From assembly GCF_022014235.1 (NCBI RefSeq), contig NZ_JAKLTD010000002.1:380548-444547 (forward strand): a stretch of 64,000 nucleotides of DNA, in the 5' to 3' direction. Each line of letters starts with the position of its first letter. Within the stretch, counting starts at the first letter, position 1. The stretch is from Methanothermobacter sp. K4. GTDB taxonomy: Archaea > Methanobacteriota > Methanobacteria > Methanobacteriales > Methanothermobacteraceae. Under the pieces are notes generated by a model. That model saw nothing but the letters and a program-made list of their open reading frames with translations, was not told the DNA's origin and did no database searches. The translations under genes were made by a program, and so were the position numbers. Positions 26,887-37,022 of this stretch are shown here, piece after piece.

Positions 26887-26894
26887 TTATATAA
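26887..26894 (-). promoter_or_regulatory. TATA box of the antiporter gene
   Basis: TTATATAA within ACTTATATAAAATC on the minus strand. The predicted transcription start near 26863 gives a leader of about 93 bases, long for this genome. Confidence 0.55.
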
Positions 26895-26913
26895 GTTTTC
26901 CGGTTGCTTTCAT

Positions 26914-28068
26914 CTAGGGAACCTTCCCCTCCACCTTTTCAATACCAGCTATTACAGCTATGGCGGCTGACTGGGTTATAATTGAAAACAGAACAACTGC
27001 AGGTATCCATACACCGTAGAGGTAACCCATAAGGAGGCTTCCCGAAAACCAGGCAACCCCGAACACCATGTTGAAAGTCCCGTAGGCTGAACCCCTCCTC
27101 TCTGGTGGAGAAAACCTTGAAACCGCTGCCCTCATAACAGATTCCTGGGCACCCATACCCACACCCCAGAGTGCTGCGCCAGTAACCGCTGCCAGTGAGC
27201 CACCAAGAAAGGCGAGGGGGGCATAGAGCATGGATATTAACACCGCGAGGGCCATAACCCTGAAACCATACCTGTCAAAGTACCTTCCAAAGATGAGCGC
27301 TGATATGGCATCTGTAAGCATGGCAAGGGAATAGAGAACAGGAATCATTGAGGATTCCAGAACCCCACTCACTCCAAGGTGGTAACCTACAAGTGGAAAA
27401 TCAGCGTACCCGAGGGCTATAAAACATACAGCGAGCATGTAAACCCAGTAGGAACCCCTGAATGATGTATAATCAATCCTCGTTGAGGTTTCAAGTTCAC
27501 CTGGACGTGGGAAGAGCAGGTAACCTGCAGTTAGAACTGAGAGTGCCATGACCGCTGGAACTGCAAGGACCAGGAAACCCTCCCTGAAGCCTCCGCCAAG
27601 TGCCAGAACCATAAAAACTATAAAAGGTCCTGCAACAGCTCCAATCTGGTCAAGAGCCTCATGTATTCCAAATCCAGTTCCATGACCCATACTGGAGGAT
27701 GCATATGATAGAATAGCATCCCTGGGTGGTGTTCTGAGACCCTTACCCACCCTCTCAATTATTATCAGGAGAACCGCCACCTGCCAGTTACCTGCAAATG
27801 CAAGTAGAGGCACGGCGATCAGGTTGATAAGGTAGCCGGCAAATGTTATGAACCAGTACCTCCCTGTTCTATCTGAGATGTAACCTGAAAGGAACCTTAT
27901 AAGGTACCCTGAGAGTTCACCGAACCCTGCCGCAAATCCCACCATGAATGCGCTGGCACCGAGAAATGCCATGAATGGCCCTGTTATTCCCCTGGCACCC
28001 TCATAGGTCATGTCAGCAAGGAGACTCACAATTCCAAGTATGATTATAAATTTAGTTGCCCTGTTCAT
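26914..28068 (-). CDS. MFS transporter
   Basis: A 384-residue major-facilitator protein with about twelve membrane helices. The conserved loop 2-3 motif is GYISDRTGRYW (residues about 62-72), and a related signature recurs in the second half (GRYFDRYGFRVM). The helices are rich in Gly and Ala, and a central loop (GELETSTRIDYTSFRG) separates the halves. The arrangement fits a drug- or metabolite-exporting MFS member; the substrate cannot be read from the sequence. The ATG at 28068 is preceded by GGGGCT. It lies between the antiporter and a prenyltransferase-like gene with no tight coupling to either. Confidence 0.87.
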   Translation of the reverse strand: MNRATKFIIILGIVSLLADMTYEGARGITGPFMAFLGASAFMVGFAAGFGELSGYLIRFLSGYISDRTGRYWFITFAGYLINLIAVPLLAFAGNWQVAVLLIIIERVGKGLRTPPRDAILSYASSSMGHGTGFGIHEALDQIGAVAGPFIVFMVLALGGGFREGFLVLAVPAVMALSVLTAGYLLFPRPGELETSTRIDYTSFRGSYWVYMLAVCFIALGYADFPLVGYHLGVSGVLESSMIPVLYSLAMLTDAISALIFGRYFDRYGFRVMALAVLISMLYAPLAFLGGSLAAVTGAALWGVGMGAQESVMRAAVSRFSPPERRGSAYGTFNMVFGVAWFSGSLLMGYLYGVWIPAVVLFSIITQSAAIAVIAGIEKVEGKVP

Positions 28069-28150
28069 GATAAAGCCCCATTAGAAAAATGAATTTCCAT
28101 CTTCTTACGAATTTAACTGCTTATAAATCCTATAAAGAACCTCGTAATCA

Positions 28151-28918
28151 TCACTTAACCCCATTGAACAGCATGTAAACCGCCCTGTAGGTGTACTCAG
28201 GTTCAGATATACCCATATACAGTGACCTCCTGAATCCGCCATCTGGGTTTCTCAATTTCAATATAAAGTCACCCACCTCATGTTTCCTGCCCCGGAGGAT
28301 CTCATTGAGCCTGAAGCCTGCGTAAACCGTCTCAAGGTATGGTGGATAGGATAGGGGTGTGAAGTTCCACCCCCCATCACCCCAGCAGGAATCAGTAAAT
28401 TCAAGCACATCCTTCCTCCTGAAACCAACGCCATGGGCCTCCAGTATCTCAACTGCGAAGTGGGTGTTTATGATGTCTGAACCATACCTTCCAAAGCCGC
28501 CATCATCGTTCTGAAGCGAAAGAACCCATTCAGGGACCCCCTCAAGGTATTCACCATGAAGGCGGAGAACCGAATCCATATAATACGTTATCTCAAGCTT
28601 TGATTTCCTGTAGGACCTTCTGAGAAGATCGAGAAATCTCTGCTTTACCCTGAATTCCCTGCCATAATCAGCCAGCAAACTGCACCTGTAGAAAAGTCCC
28701 TGGGCAGCAAAGCTACCCCTTGAGTGCAGTTCCTCAAGCCAGTCAAGGGTTCTCCAGATATCATCCGGAAGAGAATCAACGACCTCCAGGGACTTTATGG
28801 CGTAATAAGTGTTTTTCGAGTCAGGAAGTCCCTCATAAAGTGTGTAACCCCCTGATGGGTGTCTCCTCCTATCAAAAAAGTTAATGATCCCCTCAACTAT
28901 GGGTGACGTCCCTGACAT
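28151..28918 (-). CDS. Prenyltransferase/squalene-cyclase-like alpha-barrel protein
   Basis: A 255-residue helical-repeat protein with the repeat signature of protein prenyltransferase beta subunits and terpene cyclases: WVLSLQNDDGGFGRYGSDIINTHFAVEIL, SCWGDGGWNF and FILKLRNPDGGFRRS. The repeats place Gly-Gly-Phe turns at inner-barrel positions. Family members in archaea lack a clear partner alpha subunit, so I would not claim protein prenylation; binding of an isoprenoid or peptide is the cautious reading. I moved the start to the ATG at 28918 because GGAGGAA lies just upstream; a longer frame to 28942 lacks such a site. Confidence 0.8.
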   Translation of the reverse strand: MSGTSPIVEGIINFFDRRRHPSGGYTLYEGLPDSKNTYYAIKSLEVVDSLPDDIWRTLDWLEELHSRGSFAAQGLFYRCSLLADYGREFRVKQRFLDLLRRSYRKSKLEITYYMDSVLRLHGEYLEGVPEWVLSLQNDDGGFGRYGSDIINTHFAVEILEAHGVGFRRKDVLEFTDSCWGDGGWNFTPLSYPPYLETVYAGFRLNEILRGRKHEVGDFILKLRNPDGGFRRSLYMGISEPEYTYRAVYMLFNGVK

Positions 28919-29025
28919 GTTATTCCTCCGGCCACGCAACAATCAAATATAAATAATGAACACCGCCATTATATAATAAGTTCCTGTTATTTATCATTAA
29001 ATAAACCGTTTCTATGAGGAATACC

Positions 29026-31203
29026 ATGATCCAGTCATGTAGTGAATGTAAGGGTAAGGGTTACCGTGTTAAAAGTTACAAGATATGCAGCGCATGCCAT
29101 GGGACAGGCTACCAATCAACGGAGGATATTAAGGACCACTTCAAGGGTGTATCAAACACTGCAAGGCAGAGGTTCGACCTTGAGGAGGCCCATGATGTGC
29201 CCTGCGAGGTATGCAGGGGAAAGGGTGAGGTCGAGGTGAGGGAACCCTGCCCATCATGTGGGGGTAAGGGTGAGGTGAACGTATGCCCCTCATGTGGAAA
29301 GAGGATAAGTGGCAGGGACGAATACTGCCCTGACTGCCAGAAGAAGGAACACGTCTACGTCCTGCATCCAGCATGCACCATCGACGACCTTGAGGTTGGA
29401 AGCGTATACAGGGGAAAGATAACGAGGATAGAAAAATATGGCGTCTTCGTGAGCCTCAACAGCCATGTCTGGGGGCTCATGAGGGGCCTGTTCCCCGACC
29501 ACAGGATAGGTGACGAAATATTCGTCAGGGTATCCCATGTGAAGCCCTACAAGGGGGAGGTTGACATGATACCCGCCAGTATAAAGGGCCCATATGAGAT
29601 CGTTAAACTAAAAAAGGACCTCCCAAGGACAAGGATAGCTGATATAGACACCAGGAGTCTTGGTAAAACAGTCAGGATAGTGGGTGAGGTCATACAGATA
29701 CAGCAGACCTCGGGACCAACAATATTCACAATCTCAGATGAGACAGGTACAACCTGGGCAGCGGCCTTCGATGAGCCCGGCATAAGGGTCTACCCCCACA
29801 TCCAGATAGGGCACATAGTTGAGGTTATAGGTGAGGTTAACCAGCACACAGGTAAGATCCAGATAGAATCAGAGTCCATTGAACGTCTCATAGGAAAGGA
29901 TGCTGCTGAGGCAAGGAGGCTCATCGATGAGGCAATTGACAGGAGGGCAGAACCTGAGAGGAAGGACCTCCTCATAGAAAGTGAAACCCTTGAAAAACTG
30001 AGGCCAAAACTCATTGAGGCAGCCAAGGCCATAAGAAGGGCAATATATGATGGAAGATCCATACTGGTAAGGCACCATGCAGACGCCGATGGTATATGTG
30101 CAGGTGTTGCCATAGAAAAGGCCGTTGTACCCCTGCTGAGGGAACTGAACCCGAGCACAGATGCAGAGTGGCACTACTTCAAGAGGGCCCCAAGTAAGGC
30201 CCCATTCTATGAACTCGAGGACGTGGTGAAGGACCTCTCCTATGCGCTTGAGGACCTGGAAAGGCACGGGCAGAAACTCCCCCTCCTTGTGCTCCTTGAC
30301 AACGGGTCAACCGAGGAGGATATACTCGCCCTGATGAAGGCAAAGATCTATGACATCGAAATAGTTGTCGTGGACCACCACTACCCCGGTGAGGTCACCG
30401 ATGGAAGGGTGGAGGTTGATGAATACGTTGACGTGCATGTGAACCCATACCTGGTGGGTGGGGACTCCCAGATAACCGCAGGGGCCCTTTCAGTGGAGAT
30501 AGCCAAGATGATAAACCCTGAGATCACCGAGAGGATCCTGCACCTTCCGGGTATTGCTGCTGTGGGGGACCATGCAAACTCCCCTGAAGCCGAAGGTTAC
30601 ATTGAACTCGCAGGTGAGCGGGGCTATGACCGGGAGGAGCTTGAAAAAATAGCCTCCTGTGTTGACTTTGAGGCCTTCTACCTCCGATTCATGAACGGAA
30701 GGGGTATAATAGACACCATCCTTGGCCTTGGAAATCTTGATAAGCACAAGAAACTGGTGGACGCCCTCTACAGGGAATACGAGAGGAAGGTAGATACCCA
30801 GCTCCGGGCCGCGATACCCAACCTCAAATCCACGAGGCTCCCCAATGGTATACTCTTCAATGTCCTTGACGTTGAGAAGTACTCACACCGATTCACGTTC
30901 CCTGCCCCCGGCAAGACCTGCGGCTTCGTCCATGACTACATGGTCCAGAAGCACGGTGAGGAGACACCGATAATCACACTTGCCTATGGACCCGACTTTG
31001 GAGTTATAAGGGCAACAGATGCTGTGAATGAGAAATTCGGTTTTAACCTCAACGAGATAGTCTGGGAGCTGGCAGAGGAGATTCCTGAAGCGGTGATCGA
31101 TGGGGGTGGACATGAATGCGCAGGGTCACTCAAGTACATTGAGGGCCTCTCAAAGAAGGTTCTGTCGGCCTTTGCAGAGAAGGTGGCATCCCTGAGGGAA
31201 TAA
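29026..31203 (+). CDS. Archaeal RecJ-like DHH nuclease with DnaJ-type Zn finger, S1 and OB domains
   Basis: A 725-residue multidomain protein. The N-terminal 110 residues hold DnaJ-type CxxCxGxG zinc repeats (CSECKGKGY, CSACHGTGY, CEVCRGKGE, CPSCGGKGE) and an extra zinc ribbon (CPSCGKRISG...CPDC). An S1 RNA-binding domain follows (GSVYRGKITRIEKYGVFVSL), then an OB-fold domain (VRIVGEVIQIQQTSGPTIFTI), then the DHH phosphoesterase core with RHHADADGICAG and VVVDHHYPG, and a DHHA1 end (DGGGHECAGSLKYIEG). This is the archaea-only COG1107 arrangement. RNA or DNA exonuclease activity is expected from the core, and the zinc and S1 parts point toward RNA. The ATG at 29026 is preferred because GAGGA lies five bases upstream. 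Confidence 0.93.
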   Translation: MIQSCSECKGKGYRVKSYKICSACHGTGYQSTEDIKDHFKGVSNTARQRFDLEEAHDVPCEVCRGKGEVEVREPCPSCGGKGEVNVCPSCGKRISGRDEYCPDCQKKEHVYVLHPACTIDDLEVGSVYRGKITRIEKYGVFVSLNSHVWGLMRGLFPDHRIGDEIFVRVSHVKPYKGEVDMIPASIKGPYEIVKLKKDLPRTRIADIDTRSLGKTVRIVGEVIQIQQTSGPTIFTISDETGTTWAAAFDEPGIRVYPHIQIGHIVEVIGEVNQHTGKIQIESESIERLIGKDAAEARRLIDEAIDRRAEPERKDLLIESETLEKLRPKLIEAAKAIRRAIYDGRSILVRHHADADGICAGVAIEKAVVPLLRELNPSTDAEWHYFKRAPSKAPFYELEDVVKDLSYALEDLERHGQKLPLLVLLDNGSTEEDILALMKAKIYDIEIVVVDHHYPGEVTDGRVEVDEYVDVHVNPYLVGGDSQITAGALSVEIAKMINPEITERILHLPGIAAVGDHANSPEAEGYIELAGERGYDREELEKIASCVDFEAFYLRFMNGRGIIDTILGLGNLDKHKKLVDALYREYERKVDTQLRAAIPNLKSTRLPNGILFNVLDVEKYSHRFTFPAPGKTCGFVHDYMVQKHGEETPIITLAYGPDFGVIRATDAVNEKFGFNLNEIVWELAEEIPEAVIDGGGHECAGSLKYIEGLSKKVLSAFAEKVASLRE

Positions 31204-31365
31204 TTAAAAATTAATTTTAAAATTAATGACAGTTTTCCTATAGAGCTCTGAGAAAGCGGATTAAATTAAATCCTAATTTTTGAAAGTAGGTTTTTTAAAT
31301 CCTAATTTATATTAACATCATTTTCTTCATGAATGCTCTAAGAAAAGTAAAAATAATTTTAAATC
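31204..31365. other. AT-rich spacer between convergent nuclease and nth genes
   Basis: Strongly AT-rich, with a direct repeat of TTAAATCCTAATTT (near 31267 and 31296) and T- and A-runs such as GGTTTTTTAAATCC that could end transcription from both sides. No gene visible. Confidence 0.45.
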
Positions 31366-32019
31366 TTAAACATCAGGATTTTCCCTTTCGTCCATCAGGC
31401 TCTTATAGTAGTCGCATTCATCTGCAATGGGACATTCCTCATGCCTAGGACCCACTGGCCTGCAGATGTCCTGTCCAAACTGGACCATGAGATCATTGAG
31501 TTCTATCCAGTATTTCCGTGGTATGACCTCCATCAGGGCCCTTTCGGTCTCCTCTGGTGTCCTGGTCTTCACAAGGCCTATTCTGTTTGATATCCTGTGG
31601 ACATGTGTATCAACAGGAACCGCTGGCTTATTGAATGCATATACAAGTACGCAGTTTGCGGTTTTCCTACCAACACCTGGAAGTTTAAGGAGTTCATCAA
31701 TGTCATCAGGGACCTCCCCCCCGTATTCCTCAAGGATGATCCTTGAAACCTCCCTGATCCTCCTTGCCTTGACGTGATAGAAGCCAGCCTTCCTTACGAG
31801 CTGCTCCAGTTTCTCGACCGGTGCATATGCAACGTCCTCCATGGAGGGGTACTCAGAGAACAGTCTGGCGGTTGCCTCATCGGTGTTCTCGTCCCTGGTC
31901 CTCTGGGAGAGTATTGTCCTTATGAGGACACGGTAGGGGTCCCTGTCCTCAAAAACTCTGGGGGAGTAGAGGCTCCTAAGACCCCCCATTATCCTGTCAA
32001 TATCCCTGATGGATACCAC
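31366..32019 (-). CDS. nth: Endonuclease III with a Cys-to-His change in the Fe-S motif
   Basis: A bifunctional DNA glycosylase/AP lyase for oxidised pyrimidines, 217 residues. The helix-hairpin-helix [13 protein letters not shown] contains the catalytic Lys119, and Asp137 lies in VPVDTHVHR. The C-terminal [4Fe-4S] motif is normally C-x6-C-x2-C-x5-C. Here it reads Cys186, His193, Cys196, Cys202 ([17 protein letters not shown]), so the second ligand is His. The codon at 31441-31443 is clearly CAT on the coding strand. The start at GTG 32019 is the best available, though its SD is weak. A small GTPase gene ends 12 bases before it on the same strand. Confidence 0.93.
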   Translation of the reverse strand: MVSIRDIDRIMGGLRSLYSPRVFEDRDPYRVLIRTILSQRTRDENTDEATARLFSEYPSMEDVAYAPVEKLEQLVRKAGFYHVKARRIREVSRIILEEYGGEVPDDIDELLKLPGVGRKTANCVLVYAFNKPAVPVDTHVHRISNRIGLVKTRTPEETERALMEVIPRKYWIELNDLMVQFGQDICRPVGPRHEECPIADECDYYKSLMDERENPDV

Positions 32020-32031
32020 CGGAAAAAAGAA

Positions 32032-32487
32032 TCAGTTAAGTTTCTGGAGTAGAAGCTGAAGACCATCCATCAGCCCCTCACCCTCGGTTGCAATGGTGGG
32101 AAGAACATCCACGTCCCTGTCAATTTCAAGTTCAGAATCATCAAGGTCCTGTTTATTTGAGAACACAACGTATGGGATGTTCTTCTCCTCCAGTTCTGCC
32201 ATTATCTCCTTCTCAGCCAGGGTTACCCCCCTTGAGTTATCCACCACTATTATGGCCGCATCAAGGCCATTGGAGATGATCTCAAGCATGAACTTGAACC
32301 TCTCGTGGCCGGGTGTTGCAAAGAGGTGTATCTTCTCACCGTTAACAATGCAGTTACCATAATCCAGTGCCAGTGTTGTGCCCTTGTACTCAACCTTTGT
32401 TATCTTATCACAGAGCTGCTCAAGGGTGGTTGTTTTACCGGTATCATAATCCCCGAAGATTACAACCTTTGTCTCCTTATTTTTCAT
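32032..32487 (-). CDS. Small Ras-like GTPase
   Basis: A stand-alone GTP-binding protein of about 151 residues. Motifs are G1 GDYDTGKTT, a putative G2 region around [12 protein letters not shown]3 [10 protein letters not shown] (Thr replaces the usual Asp of DxxG), G4 NKQD and G5-like TIATEGEG. It resembles prokaryotic COG2229-type small GTPases, some of which act in polarity or signalling; no GAP/roadblock partner gene is adjacent. The ATG at 32487 is used rather than an upstream TTG at 32496. It precedes nth on the same strand with a 12-base gap, but a shared function is not implied. Confidence 0.85.
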   Translation of the reverse strand: MKNKETKVVIFGDYDTGKTTTLEQLCDKITKVEYKGTTLALDYGNCIVNGEKIHLFATPGHERFKFMLEIISNGLDAAIIVVDNSRGVTLAEKEIMAELEEKNIPYVVFSNKQDLDDSELEIDRDVDVLPTIATEGEGLMDGLQLLLQKLN

Positions 32488-32561
32488 TATAATCAACTCA
32501 CACTCAATTTATAGTTAAGTATAATGTCTGAATGCTGTGTCCCTATTTTATGTACCATACT

Positions 32562-33833
32562 TTATATATTTAATGCTGTGGGATGTATCCTGCAACCAAT
32601 TGACCTCATCCTCTCTGGAAAATCAGGGAACGAAACACTGAAGACCTCACCATCCATTACAGTTATACCCTCCCTGAGGCCTATGAGGGTGAATGCCATT
32701 GCAAGTCTGTGGTCGCCGTGGGATGAGACCACCCCACCCCTCACACCACCCTCAATGACCATACCGTCCCGCAGCTCCTTAACGTCCACTCCCAGTCTTC
32801 CAAGTTCAGTGGCGCATGTCCTTATCCTGTCTGTTTCCTTGTACCTTGCATGTTCAACTCCCCTTATCTCGGTTCGTCCATCTGCAAGGGCTCCAAGAGC
32901 TGCGACAGTTGGGAGGAGGTCCGGGGCGTCATGGAGGTCCACCTGGACACCTGAAAGTTCCCCGGTGGATGATACAACCACGTGGTCATCTCCCACCACA
33001 ACATCAGCCCCCATCTCCCTGATTATGTCAAGTATTATGCGGTCACCCTGCCTGGAATCTCTGAAGAGGTTCTCGATTCTGACCTCTCCGCCTGCAACTG
33101 CAACTGCCCCTGCAAGGTAGGATGCAGAGGAGTAGTCACCCTCAACCGTGTACTCCCTTCCCCTGTACCTGGCTGGTTCAACAGAGAATACGCCATCGGA
33201 GTATTCCACCGGTACAGAGAATTTCTCCATCACATCAAGGGTCATGTCAACGTAGGGCCTTGATATGAACTCCCCCTCAACCTTCAGGTCAACGCCCTCT
33301 GAGAGGGGTGCTGCTATGAGGATCGACGATATGAACTGTGAACTCATACTCCCATCTATTGAGGTCTCGCCGCCCCTGAATCCCCCCCTTACTATAACAG
33401 GAGGGAGGCCGTTCATCCTTGAGGATACTGCCTCAACACCGAGTGGTTTGAGGGCGTCCAGGAGGGGCTGCATGGGTCTTGCCCTTAGGGACTCATCACC
33501 GGTGAGTACAGTGTAGTTCTCTGCAAGTCCCGCCACCGAGGTCATGATGCGCAGTGTTGTCCCTGAATTTCCAAGGTATACAACATCTTCGGGTGTTTCA
33601 AGTTCACCCCCGCTTCCGGTGACGGACCATTTCTCACTGCCTTCTATTTCAACCCCGAATGCCCGGCATGCATCCACCGAGGAGAGGGTGTCCTCCGCCA
33701 CAAGGGGGTCCCTGATCTCTGATACACCATCTGCAAGCGCCGCCACTATGACTGCCCTGTGGGTGTAACTCTTGGATGGCGGGGCCTTGACTGTCCCTGA
33801 AAGTTCAGATGATACATCAACTTTAAGTTCCAT
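32562..33833 (-). CDS. aroA: 3-phosphoshikimate 1-carboxyvinyltransferase (EPSP synthase)
   Basis: Joins phosphoenolpyruvate to shikimate-3-phosphate; chorismate synthase elsewhere in this window performs the next step. The sequence has the phosphate-binding start (KAPPSKSYTHRAVIVAAL), the conserved LGNSGTTLRIMTSVAG, and repeats of the inside-out barrel through KETDRIRTCATELGRLG and SHGDHRLAMAF. Length is 423 residues, normal. SD GAGGTGT precedes the ATG at 33833. It starts 18 bases after the valS stop, so the two are likely co-transcribed. Confidence 0.96.
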   Translation of the reverse strand: MELKVDVSSELSGTVKAPPSKSYTHRAVIVAALADGVSEIRDPLVAEDTLSSVDACRAFGVEIEGSEKWSVTGSGGELETPEDVVYLGNSGTTLRIMTSVAGLAENYTVLTGDESLRARPMQPLLDALKPLGVEAVSSRMNGLPPVIVRGGFRGGETSIDGSMSSQFISSILIAAPLSEGVDLKVEGEFISRPYVDMTLDVMEKFSVPVEYSDGVFSVEPARYRGREYTVEGDYSSASYLAGAVAVAGGEVRIENLFRDSRQGDRIILDIIREMGADVVVGDDHVVVSSTGELSGVQVDLHDAPDLLPTVAALGALADGRTEIRGVEHARYKETDRIRTCATELGRLGVDVKELRDGMVIEGGVRGGVVSSHGDHRLAMAFTLIGLREGITVMDGEVFSVSFPDFPERMRSIGCRIHPTALNI

Positions 33834-33851
33834 TGAAACACCTCGAGGGGA

Positions 33852-36482
33852 TCAGCGCACTATTTCTATTATGATCTCAGGTTCATCCATGTTGAGCACA
33901 TCGACCCTTTCGCCGGCTGTTCCCACGACCTCCTTTCTGAAGCTTATGTATTCAGCTGTGAGTCTTCTCCCCGCGACTTCTATTTCCCCATTCTCCTGGA
34001 GTTCATCGTAGACATCCTGGGGGTCAGATCCCTGAAGATGGGAGATTATGGCTGGGGCGTCTCCCCTGAACTCGGGCCCTATCCTGTCCATTCTCGGTTC
34101 AAGTTCCACGACCCTTTCTGTTATTTCAGGTTCACCCGTCTCAAGGTTCACCTCAGATATATTCATCGTCCCTGCTATGTCCTCGAGGAATGGTTCCATC
34201 ATCGCCGCTGAATCCTCATCTGTGTATATTGTGGCTGATCTGAGGGGTGCGTTGAGGGGCATCTTTGATGATGACTTGAACCTCCTGATTTTACCTATAA
34301 CCTCAACTGCAAGGTCACCCATCCTCTCTATTTCAGGGTCAACCAGTTCAGCCCGGTACTCGGGCCAGCCTTTCACATGTATTGATCCCTCACCGATGTG
34401 CTGGTAAACCTCCTCTGTGAAGTGGGGTGTCACAGGGGCAAGGAGCCTGAGGCATGTCTCAAGGACCATCCTGAGGGTGTTCTGGGCTGCCATCCTCGAG
34501 GCCTCATCCCCTTCTGAGTACAGGCGGTACTTAACAGCCTCTATGTACTCGTCACAGAAGTCATGCCAGACGAACTTCTGGATCCTCCCAAGAGCCGCGG
34601 CGAAGTTGTACTCATCCAGACTCTCTGTAACGTCTCTCACAAGGTTCATTAGCCTGGAGAGTATCCAGCGGTCAAGAGGCCTGAATTCCGCCTCCCTGTC
34701 CTCTCCCAGGTGGATGCTTATGAATCTGAATGCATTCCAGAATTTCCTCAGAAACTTGTAGCCGTACTTCACGTCCTTCCAGGCGAATGGAACGTCTGAC
34801 CCTGGAACGCTCCCCGCGGCCCAGAGCCTCAGTGCATCGGCACCGTAGTCCTCAAGGACCTCCTCTGGTGCTATCACATTCCCCCGGGACTTGCTCATCT
34901 TGTGTCCGTCCTCCCCGAAGACCATCCCGTTTATCACTATCTCACTGAAGGGTTTCTCACCGGTGAGTGCCATGCATCTCAGTATGGTGTAGAATGCCCA
35001 GGTACGGATTATGTCGTGTCCCTGTGGTCTCAGATTTGCGGGGAAGAGGTCCGTGTATGATTCATCTGGCCATCCAGCAACCGAGAGAGGTGATATTGAA
35101 CTGTCCATCCAGGTGTCGAGGACGTCCTCCTCTCCAATGAATTCAGTGCTACCGCATTCACATTTTATGCCTGGATCGTCCCTTGTTGGGTCAACTGGCA
35201 GCATATCCTCGTCTGCAACGTGGACCCTTCCGCATTCCTTACAGTACCACACGGGTATGGGTGTTGCGAATATCCTCTGCCTTGATATGCACCAGTCCCA
35301 GTCCATGGACCCTGTCCAGTTGAGGAGCCTCGTCTTCATGTGTTCGGGCACCCATTCCATTTCCTCAGCGGCCCTCCTAACATCCGGTATGAGTTTCTTT
35401 ACCGCCACAAACCACTGTTTCTTGACCAGGATCTCTATCGGCGTCTTGCACCTCCAGCAGGTGCCCACGTTCTGCTTCACAGGCTCCTTTCTCAGGAGGA
35501 AACCCTCACTTTCAAGGTCCTCAACTATCTGTTCCTTGCACTCCCTTATGGTGAGACCCTTATATTTGCCTGCGGCTTCTGTCATGTACCCCCTTTCATC
35601 TATTGCTTCTATAATGTCAAGGTTATGTCGGTTGACCCAGGTAACGTCTGTCTTATCCCCGAAGGTACATATCATAACAGCACCGGTACCGAATTCAGGG
35701 TCAACGTCAGGGTCCTTTATCAGTTTAACCCTCTGGCCGAATAGGGGCACCTCTATCTCTTTACCCTCAAATTCACCGAATCTCTCATCATCCGGGTGTA
35801 CAGCCACCGCCACGCAGGCCGCCATGAGCTCCGGCCTTGTTGTGGCTATCTCTATGTCCCCACCCCCATGGACCGGGAACCTCACATAGTTGAGGTTTGT
35901 CTCGTTCTCAACGTATTCAACCTCTGCAAAGGCTATCGCAGTCTCACACCGGGGGCACCAGTTGACCGGATGCACGCCCTGGTATATGAGGCCATCCTCG
36001 TACATGCGCAGGAATGAGAGCTGGGTTCTCCTCATGTACTCGGGGGTCATGGTCACGAATTCGTGGCTCCAGTCCTGGCTGAAACCGAGGCGCTGCATCT
36101 GCTCCTTCATCATCTTTATGTTTTCCTGTGTGAGTTCCACGCAGAGCCGTCTGAATTCCTCACGTGACACGTCACTCTTCTTTATGTTGTGGGTCTCCTC
36201 AACCTTGACCTCTGTTGGAAGACCGTGACAGTCCCAGCCCTGGGGAAAGAGTACATCGAATCCCCTCATTCTCCTGAACCTTGCTATTATGTCCATGTAA
36301 ACCCAGTTGAGTACGTGGCCCATGTGTATGGATCCTGTGGGGTATGGTGGTGGCGTGTCTATGATGTACCTGGGTTTTGTCCCTGACCCTATGAAGCGGT
36401 ATATGCCATCTTCCTGCCATTTTTTCTGCCATTTAACCTCGTTTTTATGGTTGTAATCCTTTGGGATCTGGTTATCGGTCAT
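33852..36482 (-). CDS. valS: Valyl-tRNA synthetase
   Basis: A class I synthetase of 876 residues. The HIGH-type motif is [16 protein letters not shown] near residue 45, the editing (CP1) domain contains [19 protein letters not shown], and the KMSKS loop is [12 protein letters not shown]. Zinc-ribbon cysteines occur as CPRCETA, CWRCKTP and CKECGRVH...CECGS. The C-terminal anticodon domain is followed by a short archaeal-type tail rather than the long bacterial coiled coil. SD GGGAGAG precedes the ATG. aroA follows on the same strand. The promoter is shared with the divergent membrane-protein gene through a palindromic TATA box. Confidence 0.97.
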   Translation of the reverse strand: MTDNQIPKDYNHKNEVKWQKKWQEDGIYRFIGSGTKPRYIIDTPPPYPTGSIHMGHVLNWVYMDIIARFRRMRGFDVLFPQGWDCHGLPTEVKVEETHNIKKSDVSREEFRRLCVELTQENIKMMKEQMQRLGFSQDWSHEFVTMTPEYMRRTQLSFLRMYEDGLIYQGVHPVNWCPRCETAIAFAEVEYVENETNLNYVRFPVHGGGDIEIATTRPELMAACVAVAVHPDDERFGEFEGKEIEVPLFGQRVKLIKDPDVDPEFGTGAVMICTFGDKTDVTWVNRHNLDIIEAIDERGYMTEAAGKYKGLTIRECKEQIVEDLESEGFLLRKEPVKQNVGTCWRCKTPIEILVKKQWFVAVKKLIPDVRRAAEEMEWVPEHMKTRLLNWTGSMDWDWCISRQRIFATPIPVWYCKECGRVHVADEDMLPVDPTRDDPGIKCECGSTEFIGEEDVLDTWMDSSISPLSVAGWPDESYTDLFPANLRPQGHDIIRTWAFYTILRCMALTGEKPFSEIVINGMVFGEDGHKMSKSRGNVIAPEEVLEDYGADALRLWAAGSVPGSDVPFAWKDVKYGYKFLRKFWNAFRFISIHLGEDREAEFRPLDRWILSRLMNLVRDVTESLDEYNFAAALGRIQKFVWHDFCDEYIEAVKYRLYSEGDEASRMAAQNTLRMVLETCLRLLAPVTPHFTEEVYQHIGEGSIHVKGWPEYRAELVDPEIERMGDLAVEVIGKIRRFKSSSKMPLNAPLRSATIYTDEDSAAMMEPFLEDIAGTMNISEVNLETGEPEITERVVELEPRMDRIGPEFRGDAPAIISHLQGSDPQDVYDELQENGEIEVAGRRLTAEYISFRKEVVGTAGERVDVLNMDEPEIIIEIVR

Positions 36483-36546
36483 CTTATTCTCTCCCTGATA
36501 GAAGCTGTGAAGTGCTGGAAAGTTATATGATAATATTCACTACCCA

Positions 36547-36560
36547 ATCTTTATAAAGAT
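36547..36560. promoter_or_regulatory. Palindromic TATA element between divergent genes
   Basis: ATCTTTATAAAGAT is a perfect 14-base palindrome centred on TTTATAAA. It is placed so that it could direct valS (start near 36527, minus) and the membrane-protein gene (start near 36580, plus). Confidence 0.5.
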
Positions 36561-36623
36561 GTTTGAATACTCTAACTTTGTGGAGAAATAAAAGGAGAGC
36601 AAGTTCTCATATGGTGAATGCCA

Positions 36624-36983
36624 ATGGAATTAATCTGGTTCTACATAGCACTCTTCCTTGCAATAAGTGATGAGATACACATGAGGATACTCTGGAACGT
36701 CTTCTTTGATTTCTACATACTTCTAGCAGGTTTAATCAAGGAGACTGTCTCATCGAATATACAGCTGTGGCTGGTCCATGAGGGCCTGGAGGCCCTCTTC
36801 CACTTCATAGTGCTGTCCCTTGTGTTTCTCTCATTTGAGATAGGGTTCCTTGCAGCCCTCATACACCTTATTGTGGATCTTTACCATCAGCTGAGCGGGG
36901 TGGACCATGGGTGGCTGTATCACAGGGCCCTACACTTCACTGTGGAATCGGTTTTCTTCATAATGGTCTTCTCTGCCATCTAG
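36624..36983 (+). CDS. Small membrane protein, unknown function
   Basis: A 119-residue integral membrane protein with about four helices: 1-20, 30-45, 60-80 and 95-117. Charged or polar residues are buried in or near them ([47 protein letters not shown]). The repeated His and Glu in helices suggest a metal- or proton-linked role, but no family is recognised. The ATG at 36624 follows GGTGA by six bases; an ATG two codons earlier is the alternative. It is divergent from valS. A T-rich stretch follows the stop. Confidence 0.7.
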   Translation: MELIWFYIALFLAISDEIHMRILWNVFFDFYILLAGLIKETVSSNIQLWLVHEGLEALFHFIVLSLVFLSFEIGFLAALIHLIVDLYHQLSGVDHGWLYHRALHFTVESVFFIMVFSAI

Positions 36984-37022
36984 AAAGACCCGTTTTTCTT
37001 TTAAAAGGATTCGATCCTGGAT

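Noticed and set aside
35011-35889. 292-codon plus-strand frame within valS
   Set aside because: Antisense shadow of a well-supported synthetase; Ser-rich with no start signal.
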